Assembly: GCA_036362985.1 (NCBI GenBank)
Contig: JAYGXS010000004.1
Coordinates: 43,000,024 to 43,064,023 of the forward strand
DNA length: 64,000 nucleotides
Source of the DNA: Ligula intestinalis
Lineage: Eukaryota; Platyhelminthes; Cestoda; Diphyllobothriidea; Diphyllobothriidae
Direction: 5' to 3'
Below the pieces are notes generated by a model that did not search any database, had not been told where the DNA came from, and saw only the letters and a program-made list of their open reading frames with translations. The position numbers and the translations under genes are program-made. Below are positions 12,117-22,758 of the stretch, piece by piece; the stretch's first letter is position 1; the number at the start of each line of letters is the position of its first letter.

Positions 12117-12485
12117 AATCCAGACGAATGCGAGACTCCTGCTTGTCCGGTCAGATACTCGTATCGATGTTGAGTACTGGTTTGTCAGACCAAATACTCA
12201 GGTAGCACGGCCAATCCGTGTTAAGTACTGACGATCTGTCAGTTCTGCACCTGCGTTTAAGTACCGTTGAGTACTGTCAATCCAGCCAGGTGCGCGATTC
12301 CTTGTTCAGCACGATCGATCCAGCAGTTTCGCAGCTGTGTTTAAGTACTGTCAAGTACTTTAAATCCAGACAAATGCGAGACACCTGTTGAACACTGGCT
12401 TGTCAGGCCAATTATTCGTATCGAGATTAAGTACTGGTTTGTCAGACCAAATACCCAGGTAGCACGGCCAATCCGTGTTAAGTAC
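12117..12485 (+). repeat. tandem repeat, about 246-bp period, with TTAAGTACTG words
   Basis: A block starting AATCCAGAC.AATGCGAGAC occurs at about 12118 and again at about 12364. In each case CTGGTTTGTCAGACCAAATA, AGGTAGCACGGCCAATCCG and TTAAGTACTG follow, a spacing of about 246 bp. Within each unit the word TTAAGTAC(T/C)G recurs every few tens of bases, suggesting older internal duplication. It abuts the right-hand terminal repeat and so occupies the leader of the - strand ORF. Confidence 0.75.
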
Positions 12486-12626
12486 TGTTTCGTTCTTTGC
12501 TTTCTTCGACCGTATCCAGTAGTCACGCGTACGCCAAACCAGTGATAACAACTATCAAGGTGGTACGGTACTATTAAGAGAAAATAGTACAAAATAAATA
12601 CACAAACCTTAACAATGTATATTCCA
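12486..12626 (-). repeat. terminal direct repeat, right copy
   Basis: Partner of 9173-9313 with the same TGTTTCG...TATTCCA ends. It is the upstream (5') copy relative to the - strand ORF. Confidence 0.85.
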
Positions 12627-13851
12627 CGTCCATTCTTTGCGCACTCTCACAGTTTGTGCAGTTCTTCTTTCCTTTTTTTTGTATTTTCCACTTTAATTAT
12701 CGCGCGCTTTTTGTTGCCAAATTCTAGGTCATTTACACAATTTTTCCTATTGTTTTCTAGTTTTATACGCTCTGCTTTTTAATTATTTTTCTCTTAATTT
12801 GTCCCACTCATTATCCCATGCTACCACCGATCCGGTATTAGAGAATGTTGCGGTTTTCGTTTGCGGAAGTGAGCCTGAGACCAGACTGTTACCGTTGATT
12901 GCTTTTAACTGTCGCTTTTGTCTAACATATGCCCTCCTAACAATGACTTATTCACAAAACCATCTCTCTACTCCTTACGAAACCAAAAACAATCTAATCA
13001 CATGCAAAGGTAAAAATAACATTAATTCAGGGCGCTGAATCGAGCAATCGCTTGCTCGGCAGACCTACCGTAGAGTTCGTTATCTGTTATTGAATCTCAT
13101 TCATTTGAGTAGACGAATAGTTGAATAACTTTGAGTGCTCGAAGTTCTCTTCCCGCATACATCGTATATGTATATATTGCTCATGACCTCACTCGCACAT
13201 GCGCATTGCGGTGTTTTAGCATAGCAATAATTTATGCATATTATTATATTTTAAGTCGTTCCACTATCAGGAATACCCTTAATCTACCCACAGCTAAAGA
13301 AGCGATAAACTCTGCCTGAAAAAAAATTAGCACAACAATTTCCAGAGTTAACTTATTGCTGCACGATAACATTCTCTCCAGGACCAGTAAATAGCCTATA
13401 ACGGTGCCTGTCCGGTGCACCGACGATGATCTAGAAAACACCTGTGTATTAGCGTTACAGCAGAGAAAGGATGGAAAACAAATAATTTTGACGTTGTTGC
13501 GTTTTATCTCTGGTCAACCGTGTTGTGGCGTGGATACTTTCCTACCACTACCTTCTTCATACGACCATACCTACTTTACCGCATTGAGTAGGCGTTTATA
13601 TGTAACTTCACTAATTTACGTTACTATAGCTGGGCTTCTTCGTTGATCAAAACGCCTCAAAAATTGCCCCTCGTGGTAAAATTGGTGGGTGCAGGTGGTA
13701 TGCATTTATTTAAGGCCTATTTGTAAACGTTCATGGCAGAAAAACTTACCAATGCTGCCGCTAGGGATTCAGGAAACGAGCCAAACTAGGCACACGCAAC
13801 CATCACAAACAATCACTGGTGTCACGAGAAGTTTATTATCCTATTGAGGAG
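12627..13851. other. A+T-rich, no feature seen
   Basis: Low-complexity A+T-rich sequence with only short ORFs. No repeat family member was recognised. Confidence 0.45.
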
Positions 13852-14207
13852 GTGGTTAAGGTTAAAAAAGGTTTAATTGCAACGTCTGCGATCTTCCAGG
13901 CCGGGTTACTTAGGAGAAGTGAGAAGCCATGGGAAGGCCATAGTGGTAGGAAGAGTATATTCTGTACAGAAGGAATGGAGAATAGGCACTAGGAAATTGG
14001 ATATCAGACGACCACACAACCGCAAGCCAGCGGACGGCGTCTGAAGTGATTTCTGCTCGGCAGTCGTCACGTGAGATCTGCTGTGGGCCAGTCTGTGATT
14101 GGTGGTTTCAGAGTCCGGAAGAAGACAACGTTCTCAAAATGCACCTCGACTTGAGCTAGTCACGACAGGTGTTCACAGGTGCACCTCGTGGGGAGCTAGT
14201 CCCTACA
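13852..14207 (-). repeat. dispersed repeat family B, copy 1
   Basis: On the - strand it starts TGTAGGGACTAGC and ends in a GAAGATCGCAG block followed by a purine/pyrimidine-biased run with AACC words. It shares this end, and internal words such as CACC(A/T)ATCAC and CTCCTAAG next to CTTCTC, with copies at 14937, 31894 and 36807. The TGTAG start and the size are LTR-like. Target duplications were not found. Confidence 0.55.
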
Positions 14208-14936
14208 ATCCCACTAATCCTGTACTTACCATTCTTGTGTCAGCAGCTCCTTTTACCATATTGTACAGAGCGGCTGCTCCAATGGTGCTGATAGTATTTC
14301 GGTGGGTACCGACGAAACATGAGGGAAAAACGTCCAATTAGCCACGTGTTCCATAGGACCTAGATTCGCGGACTAACTAAATATACAAAGTGATGGGATT
14401 TGTTCTTGTTCAGACAGCGTATGTTCAGTGAGACGACCTATTGCCATGCATACTTCTGCACTTAGAGCCCCGAGATTTTCTTCAAGGAAGAATGAACAGA
14501 TTACTACTAAGTCACTGACAACTTCTTTGGAAGTGGCCTGGCAGATTTTCAATCGACAATCGCAGTTTTATGCTTATGGACGCTCGGCATTTGTCTGGAC
14601 TCTGTGTTCAGTTTCATGTCGGCTTACTTTTCGGTCATTAGACCGCTGCCTACGGTAGAGGCTTGCATTTAGTCCGCTTGCGTACAGATTTTCGGCTGTC
14701 AGACAGCCACCAATGCTATCTCCCTCCTTTGTCCGATCCCCGCTGCCTCAACATCGTGCAAATTCACAGACAGTTGTTTGCGACTCGCTGACATGAAGAC
14801 CCTTTACCGATTTCCACTCACACACACACGCGCGCGCCCAGATAGTCGCGGCTGCCTCCGGGTCACTTGAACACGCTTCCTCCCTCTAGGCCAACGCAGC
14901 AGGGGCCTTTAGATGCAATGTCCCCTCGGGCAATAC

Positions 14937-15376
14937 TGTAGTGGTTCCACAGCCCACCTCTAAACGCGAGACGCCACTGATGTGGTCTCGCAGGAACAAC
15001 TATGGTCACCCAGTCGCACTCTTCCCAGCGTGATTGGTCATGTCCGCACCGACGCGCGACCTTTGCCCTTGCACGACCGGGGCGCACAGACGCACCCCGA
15101 ACTGGTTGGGCCAATTAGCGTCCTGAAGCGCTCTGGGTCAATCAGCGTCCTGAAGCACTCTCCGGTCCTGTTACGGACGGACACATGGGAATCCGCTCTG
15201 AGTGGGACGCCCGCTTACGCGCCCTCACGGCTGAACGCCAGGCTTGACTGAGTAGCAACTTCCTCCTAACTCTTCTGTGCATAATATATTGTTCCTAACA
15301 CTCTGGCCTTTCCTCTCCTAAGGAGCTGGGCCTGGAAAATCGTAATTGTTAGGGTTAACCGTCTTAGCCTTAACTT
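14937..15376 (+). repeat. dispersed repeat family B, copy 2
   Basis: Starts TGTAGTGG. It contains CAGCCCACCTCTAAACGCGA, CACCCAGTCGC, GTGATTGGTCATGTCCGCA and three closely spaced AATTAGCG/AATCAGCG words, and ends with GAAAATCGTAATTGTTAGGG and TTAACC. The CAGCCCACCT and CACCCAGTCGC blocks are shared with 36807-37172. The TTAGGGTTAACC end is shared with 31894-32274 in inverted orientation. Confidence 0.6.
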
Positions 15377-16352
15377 CTAAGATGCAACACGCCAATCACA
15401 CACCACTTCCACTTATTCCACAATAATAAAAAAGCAGCTGCCACTGCCATTACTCACGCACGTGGACGCACTCCCAGGCCTGACTGGACGCAGTCAAGGC
15501 TATCCCTGACTTCGCCAGCGGCAACTGCTGCCTGAGTGGGTAATATCGGGTTTTGTGCACAATAAATCCCTCCCACAGGTAACTTATGTCCTTTATCTAC
15601 AAACTGGGATTTGGCCTGATCATTGTACGGCCCTAAACACACCCAATACTTAGCGATGCTACACGGGTAAGCGAGTTCTAAACCGTAGAACTAACTATGT
15701 ACACATTACAGTAATGTTCGGACGTTTCGAGATCCTGAATCAGACTGACTGATGACGGCAAATAAACCAGAAACGACCATTCTGGTCTCCTTTGTCTTTG
15801 CCGACAAGGTTCATCTACCTACACTACAAGCCTGGGTGCAGCTGTTAGTGGGCTCAAAAGTGAACCTAATGGCAGAACGGAACGAGCGGGTTCCTATAGC
15901 GATCGATGAGCGTTCAGCAACGAATAGAAAACGCATCGTAAGGACTGCAGGGTTTGTCAAGTTGAAACTGCACTCGTATTCGCCCATGCTACCTGATGAG
16001 AAAAGCCTAGAAGACGCATTCATTGATTTTCACGCAAGGCCCGAACTCCAGATCTTACACTCAGGGGGTAGGATCAATGCATTCGGACAATAATTCCGCA
16101 AGTCACACCGCCACCCCAACTTTTTAAGGAGGTAGAGAGTGCGTGTGGTGGCGTCTGCCTTTACAGGTCTATGGAGCAAGTCCAAGTTTTATTTATTTAT
16201 TGCCGGTTTACAGTCAAACTGTGTATGTTACATCAACCGAGGGGCGTCAAGTCTAGCGGTCCGTGCGGTCACGGCTGGCGTGTTCAAGTGGCGCCTAGGC
16301 AGCTGCAACTACTTGGACTCACGTGTGCGCCCGAGCGGAAGCCGGTCAGCGA
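15377..16352. other. non-coding stretch with one weak ORF
   Basis: The only frame of note is 15752-16093 (+), 113 codons, without recognisable motifs. It might be eroded sequence of the Ty3/gypsy remnant downstream, but I could not match it to a Gag signature. I leave it uncalled. Confidence 0.4.
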
Positions 16353-16665
16353 GTCTGAAAGTGCTCACTGTGCAGGCGAATGACCTTGAGGCAGCTGGCC
16401 TTGAACAAAGACGCCAAACTCAGCCTGGAAGCGCTCACTGCGAGCGTGAATGGCCTTGAAGCAGTGGGCCTTAAACGAGGAAGCCAGACAGCCTAGCAGT
16501 AACGGCTGTTGACACTAGATCCCCGCCAGACAGGGAACAAAGGGGGCGTGTCGATCGCCAGGCACGCGATGAAGTAAATGAGACAATCCAAAACACGTAC
16601 ACGCCCACTGCAGAAGTGAATGGCCTTGGAGCAGTGGGCTTTGAACAAGGATGCCGGACATAACA
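16353..16665 (+). repeat. about 70-bp repeat, three units (one displaced)
   Basis: Units begin at about 16353, 16424 and 16606. The core reads GAATG(A/G)CCTTG(A/G)(A/G)GCAG, then a GGCCTTGAAC-like block and then GCC. Units 1 and 2 are adjacent; about 115 bp of unrelated sequence separates unit 3. The units are about 80% similar by eye. Confidence 0.65.
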
Positions 16666-16734
16666 ATGTTCCTCGCCTGACCAATCCCTCATTTAGAGAA
16701 GTGGACATAAGACGCAGAAACAGCGCTTCGTCTA

Positions 16735-17985
16735 ACTCCGGGCCGTTTTAAAGTTGCCAAGACGGAGTTTGAACACATGACTGAACTCGGCATCATCCAA
16801 CAGTCCGGCAGTGTTTAGAAATCGTCCATCCAGCCTGTTCCAGAAAAGAAGACTAGTGATTGGCGACCGTGTTTAAATCTTTAACTAGCACTAATGAATA
16901 TTCTGGCCCATATAACCAAGACTCTACACCCTCGCTACATGGTAGGAATGTATTCTCAAAGCTGGATATGGTACCTGCTTAAAATGAGCTAGAAATTGGA
17001 GCTAGTGATCCGACAGAAACCACAGTCACTACTACCTATGACTTCTTCGAATTCACTCGTATGCCGTTTATTCTTAAGAATACCCCTCTACCCTTCTACT
17101 GGTTTATTTATCGAGTTCTGTGCTTGACTGGGGACGAATTCTGCTGCTTCCGAAGACGAGGCTCATTTTCGACGACTGTTCGAACTACTTTACCGCTACA
17201 GCGTTAAAACTAAAGCCACCAATTCTGAGTTTGGAGACTCGAGTCTAGTTTCCTTAAATCTGAAGGGACAAAACCTGTTCCTAAAAAAAGGTTTTAGCCC
17301 TATCAAACTTCCCAGTCCCTGCCACCATCACTCAGTTATCTCGCTTCTGCGATATGATGAATTGATATCACAACTTTCTCAATGACAATGTCACCATCTT
17401 GCAACCATCCAACAACCTGTTTGGTCACTCCAAAAAGACCCTGGTGACAATCGACGAGGTGGGCAAGTCCTTTAGTGACGTCAGGGCCGTCGAGCCCTGC
17501 TTGCCCACCCCCGCTCGCATGTAAACCTAATTCTCGTGATGAATGTTTCCACTACTACCATTGGTGCATACCTCCAGCAAACTGTTGGCTGTGTCTCACG
17601 GCCTCTCTTCTCCTCCTCAAGAGAGCTAAGCCCAGCAGAGACCGCTACAGTATCCTTGGGCTAGAACTCATCACTCTCTACCTAGGTATCCGGAATTTCG
17701 AACACTTTCTCGATGGTCGTGAATTCCTCGTGCTTGCAGACCATAGCCCCTCGTTTTCGCTCCGAGTGCGACCCCGATCGGCGTTCACTCCGCGAGATCC
17801 GTCCAGCAGACTTCCTCTCACAGCTTTCCTACAATAGGCAATATATCCATGGTAAAAAGAAAGTGGTTGCTGATGCCTTATCGTGCATTCAAATGGACTA
17901 TCGCGATAAATCACATCAATTCAATGTGGCCACGCTAGCACACACAATCAGATATCCCTGGCCAGCACGTTGGCTAGCGTGAGCA
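16735..17985 (+). pseudogene. decayed Ty3/gypsy pol (RT and RNase H), CsRn1/Kobel-like
   Basis: Translating all three + frames gives a broken but clear pol order. KVAKTEFEHMTELGIIQQSG near 16750 is the start of RT. A DWRPC word follows, then VFSKLDMVPA near 16955 and FFEFTRMPF near 17045 (the FEFxRMPFG block). An RNase H region runs from about 17545 to 17880, including RPLFSSSRELSPAE, YSILGLELITLYLGIRNFEH and VVADALS. At least four stops and several frameshifts interrupt it. No integrase follows and no flanking LTR was found, so this is an internal fragment. It belongs to a different lineage from the element at 22303-27366, whose RNase H region reads differently. Confidence 0.75.
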
Positions 17986-18489
17986 ATACCCGACTACTCA
18001 TTAGCTCATTTTAGTCAGTACGTGTCAGACCTCTGTGAACAACAATCTACGCACCGCTACTCACGCGCACCCGCAGCCAAACTGCCAGCTCACGTGAACC
18101 TCCCCTGCTCCCCTGCTTTCATCGGACAGGTTGAACTTCTTGTATGTGATTTAAGTTGACCTGCTATCCCTCTATTTCTACAGCTCCTTCCGCGTATGAC
18201 CTTTGATGGGAAGTCTGAAGCCATTGATGAAGTCTGACCCGTTTTATGTAGACACCTTTACGCGTAGCTATGAATTTATCCACGCTAATCATCAATAGGC
18301 TTTGTGTGTGAGAGAGAGAGAGCTCAAGGTCTGTATACATACGCAATGCCAGACTTCGGCAAACCACGGTCCTTGTGGCCTGGTAGGCGCTGACACTTTC
18401 TCTAAGTTCTGATTTCCTGTCGGTGCATGCTTTCGCGCTCCCACTTGGTTTCAGGTCCCACCTCAGGTGTCCGAGTAGCTAGGTGGTCG
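17986..18489. other. non-coding, no feature seen
   Basis: Contains a short (GA)n run near 18310-18324. Otherwise unremarkable, possibly continued decay of the upstream pol fragment. Confidence 0.4.
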
Positions 18490-18731
18490 CTAGGCGGTGG
18501 GGAAGAGTGTGAGCTATCCTCAGCGCGCTTCCTCACTATAAACAATCAGATGCGCTGGAATCTATCACGGTGCGCTAAAAACCGTGGCTTGGAGGGTTTG
18601 CCAACTGGTGGGATAACTCGTGCCACCTACGTCGCCGTTCCTTTAGTACGCCTGTGTTTGTATGTAGAGAGATGGAGGACTGAGAGTTAAGCTGCAATAT
18701 CTCCTTCTTAATGTGGCCTTTATGGCGCTCG
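18490..18731 (+). repeat. dispersed repeat family D, copy 2
   Basis: The + strand partner of 697-930 (- strand). Shared blocks occur in the same order, ending with CTGCAATATCTCCTTCTTAA and TGTGGCCTTTATGGC. Confidence 0.65.
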
Positions 18732-19940
18732 TGCACATGCGGGAGCCTACCTAGCGAGTTGGCTGAGTCAAGTGTGCGATTGTTGAATGACTATCGCGCC
18801 AGCCACCTACACCCTCCCCCATCCCCGGTCTTATTTACTTTGTCTTTACGCCGGAAACGGAGGTGGGAGCGGCGAGCGAGTGGGTAGATTCTCCGCGAGT
18901 CTGCTTCAACTATTGTTTTTCATTTGCGGTAGTTCGCTGCGTTGCTTCAGCTTGCTGTAAGCTTCGTGCAGCTTGTCCAGCTTTCTTCAGTGTCTGTTTC
19001 GGCTTGCTTCAGCGCTTACTGCGGTTTGTTGGGGCACGCGGCTGCCCATCGTCGAAAGCGACGGGGGAACTGTCGTCTTGTGTGTGTGCGAGAAAGAGAG
19101 AGACAGGTCGGAGACAATTTGCTTCGAACTTCTCAATTTCCGTTTCTTCACACGTGAGGTAGCGTGGCAGTACGGAAAGACTTCGCAGCCATTATGTCAG
19201 AATGGAGAAGTTGAGCGACCTCACTAAGGATGCGATCAGCAAATCGCTCGATCATTTTCAGGTGTCGCTGCATTATAATCTCAGCTAAAAAAGCATAAGA
19301 AACACAGGCAGCTGAAGAGAGCATTCGGAGGGTAGGTTTAAAAATAACCTGACCTTTTTTAAAGCAAAGCTGGAAAACTTAACTGAAGAGCAGTAAATGA
19401 TGAGGGGAAGAATGCAGGGGTGATTCGCTCAGTGGTTCAACGAAAACTGAATGTTGTCAAACGCGTGTCCCATTTGTGACGTCAACGCTTATCGTTATAC
19501 TCGGTCGAATATGTTTACTATATAAAGTGTAATGTCTTGAGCCACGTGGCGAATAGAATAACAGATGCGCACTTACATTATTTTTACATGGTCACCAAAA
19601 ATAGTACAAACACGGCGCCTGAGGAGGGCTCTAAAGCCATCCATCACACGTTCAAGCACCGCAGAGGTGATAGCATAGGGAGGATGCACACTATGAGAAT
19701 TTGCAAACATCATAGAGCCTATAAGTGGTTCACACGTGACAGGTAGGTTAATTGAGCTGGATGTGCTGCACATTCTGTTGTTAAGGCTTAGCGTCGTAGG
19801 ACAGTTCCCTGATTACAGACTTACTAAAAATCAATTGATTTCTCAAAGATTTCTGATCTGGACAGATTGCTGGCGCGATTCATCTTTCCCAGCTATCGCA
19901 ACTTCTGATTTGTAGTAAAATGTCAGAAATCCGGGATATG
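18732..19940. other. non-coding, no feature seen
   Basis: Short overlapping ORFs near 18863-19227 fall in a Cys/Ser-rich, GC-biased patch and have no motif. A short GAGAGAGACAG run lies near 19094. I see no repeat family. Confidence 0.45.
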
Positions 19941-20254
19941 AATTATAATTCATCTTCTGCTCATCGGAATACATTTGAAGAGTTGCTGACGTTTCGGACA
20001 GCTGGGCCTGCTGTCCTTTGTCAAAGCGAATACTGACTTTTATCGATCAGCAAGTTTAAAGTTGCGTCTGTAAGTGTTGGCCAGACGGCGAACGGAGAAA
20101 AATCGATCAGTCCAAGGCCAGCACTTAGCCGGAACTTTAAACTGCTGATCGATAAAAGTCAGCATTCGCTTTGACAAAGGACAGAAGACCCAGCTGTCCG
20201 AAACGTCAGCAACTCTTCGAATTTATTCCGGTGAGCAGAAGATGAATTATAATT
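19941..20254. repeat. long foldback (near-perfect inverted repeat)
   Basis: Arms 19941-20084 and 20115-20254 are inverted copies with a loop of about 30 nt. Matching pieces are AATTATAATTCATCTTCTGC, GTTGCTGACGTTTCGGACAG, TGTCCTTTGTCAAAGCGAA, TGACTTTTATCGATCAG and AGTTTAAAGTT, each found in reverse complement in the right arm. Arm identity is roughly 85-90%. The GCTGACGTTTCGGAC motif resembles words common at the ends of Penelope-like elements. That link is only a recollection, not shown by the sequence itself. No ORF is present. Confidence 0.85.
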
Positions 20255-20909
20255 ATAAGTAATCAGTTATTTTACTAAGAGCCACGATTACGCAATCTAG
20301 ATGCTACTGCCAACTAGACAAAGCAGCTGCCGTGAGAACAAGCAAGCAACCCCACTGATAGACGTCTGAATTTGAAAATAAGGTCAGGAGCACCGGCAAT
20401 TGCCACTAATGTGTCTGAAACAAAGACTGCACACAGAGTCGTGTCCGTGGTCGCAGTTAGATTTTCAAGTCTGATTGCTGCTTGGTTCTTATCACCTCCA
20501 CCAAAACCACCGCCTTTTTGTTTACGCCTTTTTTAACTTCTGACGGTAAAAACCTACAGAACGTGACCTAGCTCGCGAAATGTGGTGACGTAAATTGTGA
20601 TCATTAATTTTAGGCACATAAACTGTCGTTCATTCAACTTAAACGTCTAGCCCGTTCCGTAAAATATGTTTAAAATTCGTTTTTACCAAAAACGGAAAAA
20701 GGAAACCGATTTGTCGTAAAAAAAAACTTGGGTAACGCATGACCGGATAGAAACATTTGGCTTTGTGTCAGACATCAGACAACACTAAGTCGGGGGGGAG
20801 TATATTTGATAAAAAATATAAACAATATTTTTGAAACTATTCCGTGTTAGTTTGTCAGTTACTTGAAAGGACAAACTTGATGTACCCATCGAATTTTAGT
20901 CCTCCCATG
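20255..20909. other. non-coding, no feature seen
   Basis: A+T-rich with poly-A runs near 20695-20728. I see no repeat or coding frame. Confidence 0.45.
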
Positions 20910-21237
20910 TGTTATAGCCCAGTTTATTCGGACCCGACTAATAGGCAGAAGAAGCTAAGAGAGCGGTTCTGATAGGAAGGCTTTATTCCACACGGTACAG
21001 GACAACGGAATGAATTAGCGTATTCAGTATAGCCTTTTATAAGGCGCTGTTCCTTCTAGAATGTTCCTGGCCTATCGGACGAGAGGGGTCGTTCTGGCGT
21101 GGTTTCCCACGCTGCGGGACGCCTGGAACAATGCAGTGCACGCGGGGGCGGGCGGGCGGGCGTCACGTGAGCTCTCGGCGCACGCAAACGGCTTGCGGCC
21201 GTGACTCAGATAGCGTGCACTTCTCGCCCCCATAACA
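20910..21237 (-). mobile_element. solo LTR (328 bp) with 5-bp target duplication
   Basis: Starts TGTTATAG and ends CCATAACA, so the tips form a TGTTAT/ATAACA inverted pair. It is flanked by CCATG on both sides (20905-20909 and 21238-21242). On the - strand it has LTR-like signals in order: GC-rich upstream part with a CACGTG box, TATAAAAGG (plus 21041-21033), then AATAAA (plus 20987-20982). I found no second copy or internal domain nearby. A solo LTR formed by recombination of a gypsy-type element is the best reading. Confidence 0.8.
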
Positions 21238-21242
21238 CCATG

Positions 21243-21919
21243 GGACACGAATGTTAGCCTTTCCTACATGTTTTTTTGCGTGAATAAAGTTTTTTTCAAA
21301 GCAACGAATTAGTACTCGTAGGACTTATTTGGCTTTTTCACTTATTATTAGTTTGGTGTTTTGGTGGATGTGGTCAGACTGGTTTCATGTTGATTAATTA
21401 CTTTTCCTTAGTTGGGAAAGTAGTTAGGTCACGTTAGTTCAAGAGCTCGGACAAGCGAGCCCGTGGTTGCGGTGCCCGATTACTTTTATTATGCCTTATA
21501 AGAACAAAAACGGTGAGTTAACTATTCACCGCTAATTGTACTATGAAACTAACAAGCCACAGTTTTTACCGGCATCTCCAGTGGGCTGCATTATGATTAT
21601 GAGTGCACTTAGTCTAGAGGGTATAGTAAAACTCACGTTAAGTTCGACTGTTGTTGTCGTTCATTTCACCGTGCGTCCGACGGCATGGTTGACGCAGGTA
21701 CGATGACTTGCACGTGATTTAGTTTAGACTGATAACAGCCTTGCACTGCATCTACCTCACTACTCAATTACCCAAGATGAGCTCCGTGTGATGAATAACT
21801 AAAGAAGACTGGGGGCAGCAGAAGACGCGTGTGGCCAACGCAGCATCAGCCTGCACCTCGGCATGTCACTACAGCGCTTCAAGTGTGACCCTTGTTATGG
21901 GTTCGCATTCCCAATAAGG
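21243..21919. other. non-coding, no feature seen
   Basis: Sequence between two LTR insertions. Short ORFs only. Confidence 0.45.
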
Positions 21920-22302
21920 TGTAGCGATCTTGTATTCTAACCCAGATATGTCCCGCATGTCTGGCTCTCATGTTCACCAGCGCATGCGCACCAGACGGTG
22001 TCAAAGCTCCACTCAAGGTCACAGAAGTGTCTGGCCTTACTAGCCAACCACCTCCCAAGGCCAGTTCACAAAGGATGTTAATGCTTGGTGACTGCTTACG
22101 CTCAGCCACTCCCGGAACCGACGACCTAACGAGGTTGTAGACATCCGGACCCGGCGACTACACGCACCGGAAGCCGACTCTGGACTCCGGCCCACTCATG
22201 GCTGGACGGCAATAGTCCGGGAGTCACTTACCTATTACTCACATTCTACTGCTTCTGTATTTACTTATATTATCCATAACAATCTGGCCTTCCAGTCCTT
22301 AT

Positions 22303-22758
22303 TGTAACGGCGGGCATACGAATCCGGGGTGGCTCAGGAAAAGGGCTGTTTTGAGCTGGTTGATCGAAGTGTCTGTTTTTGTGCCTCTTCAGGTCAAGGA
22401 GCTGCAGAATCGACGCCGGAAGTGAAAATTGTATCTGAGGAGCCTTCAGATTGAATTATCCTTCCCCGCCGAACCATTTATTCTCTACCACCCTTGTGTT
22501 GACGTTTGTCCCTTTCGTTCTTCGCCCATTTCCTACTTTTCCCCCCCCTTTTTCGTATTCTCCTTATAATAAACTCTGGTTACCTACTCCACTTCTACCA
22601 TCTTAAGTATGCCTGGAAACGAGTTAGGAAGGATGACTGAACCAGCTGACGAGAATAACCTCAGTGAATTTGCAGTTGTCAACCAAGGACCTGCTTTGAG
22701 ACAGCAAGAATCGTCCTCTCTTGAGAATTTAAAGCAGGAGTCCGGCAAGACTGCTACA
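22303..22758 (+). repeat. 5' LTR of the Ty3/gypsy element
   Basis: 456 bp from TGTAACGG to GACTGCTACA. It contains a TATAATAAA-like signal near 22565 just before the Gag start. The last 150 bp encode the first 50 residues of Gag, from the ATG at 22609. Confidence 0.92.

Larger units (their letters stand above)
9173..12626 (-). mobile_element. LTR-like element with 141-bp terminal direct repeats
   Basis: Two nearly identical 141-bp direct repeats (9173-9313 and 12486-12626) bound about 3.2 kb that contains one long coding frame on the - strand. The repeats begin TGTTTCG and end TATTCCA, so they have the TG...CA ends expected of LTRs. Against a classical LTR element, I see no tRNA-complementary primer site next to the 5' repeat, no purine tract next to the 3' repeat, no matching target duplication, and no RT or integrase. 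A non-autonomous LTR element (TRIM/LARD-like) with one Gag-like ORF is the simplest reading. The near identity of the repeats suggests a fairly recent event. Confidence 0.5.

Noticed and set aside
15752..16093. 113-codon ORF as a possible Gag of the nearby pol remnant
   Set aside because: No Gag or zinc-knuckle signature could be seen, and the downstream pol is too decayed to expect an intact frame.
18863..19227. Overlapping Cys-rich ORFs on the + strand
   Set aside because: Three frames are open over the same GC-biased patch, which indicates composition, not coding. No signal peptide or conserved spacing is convincing.
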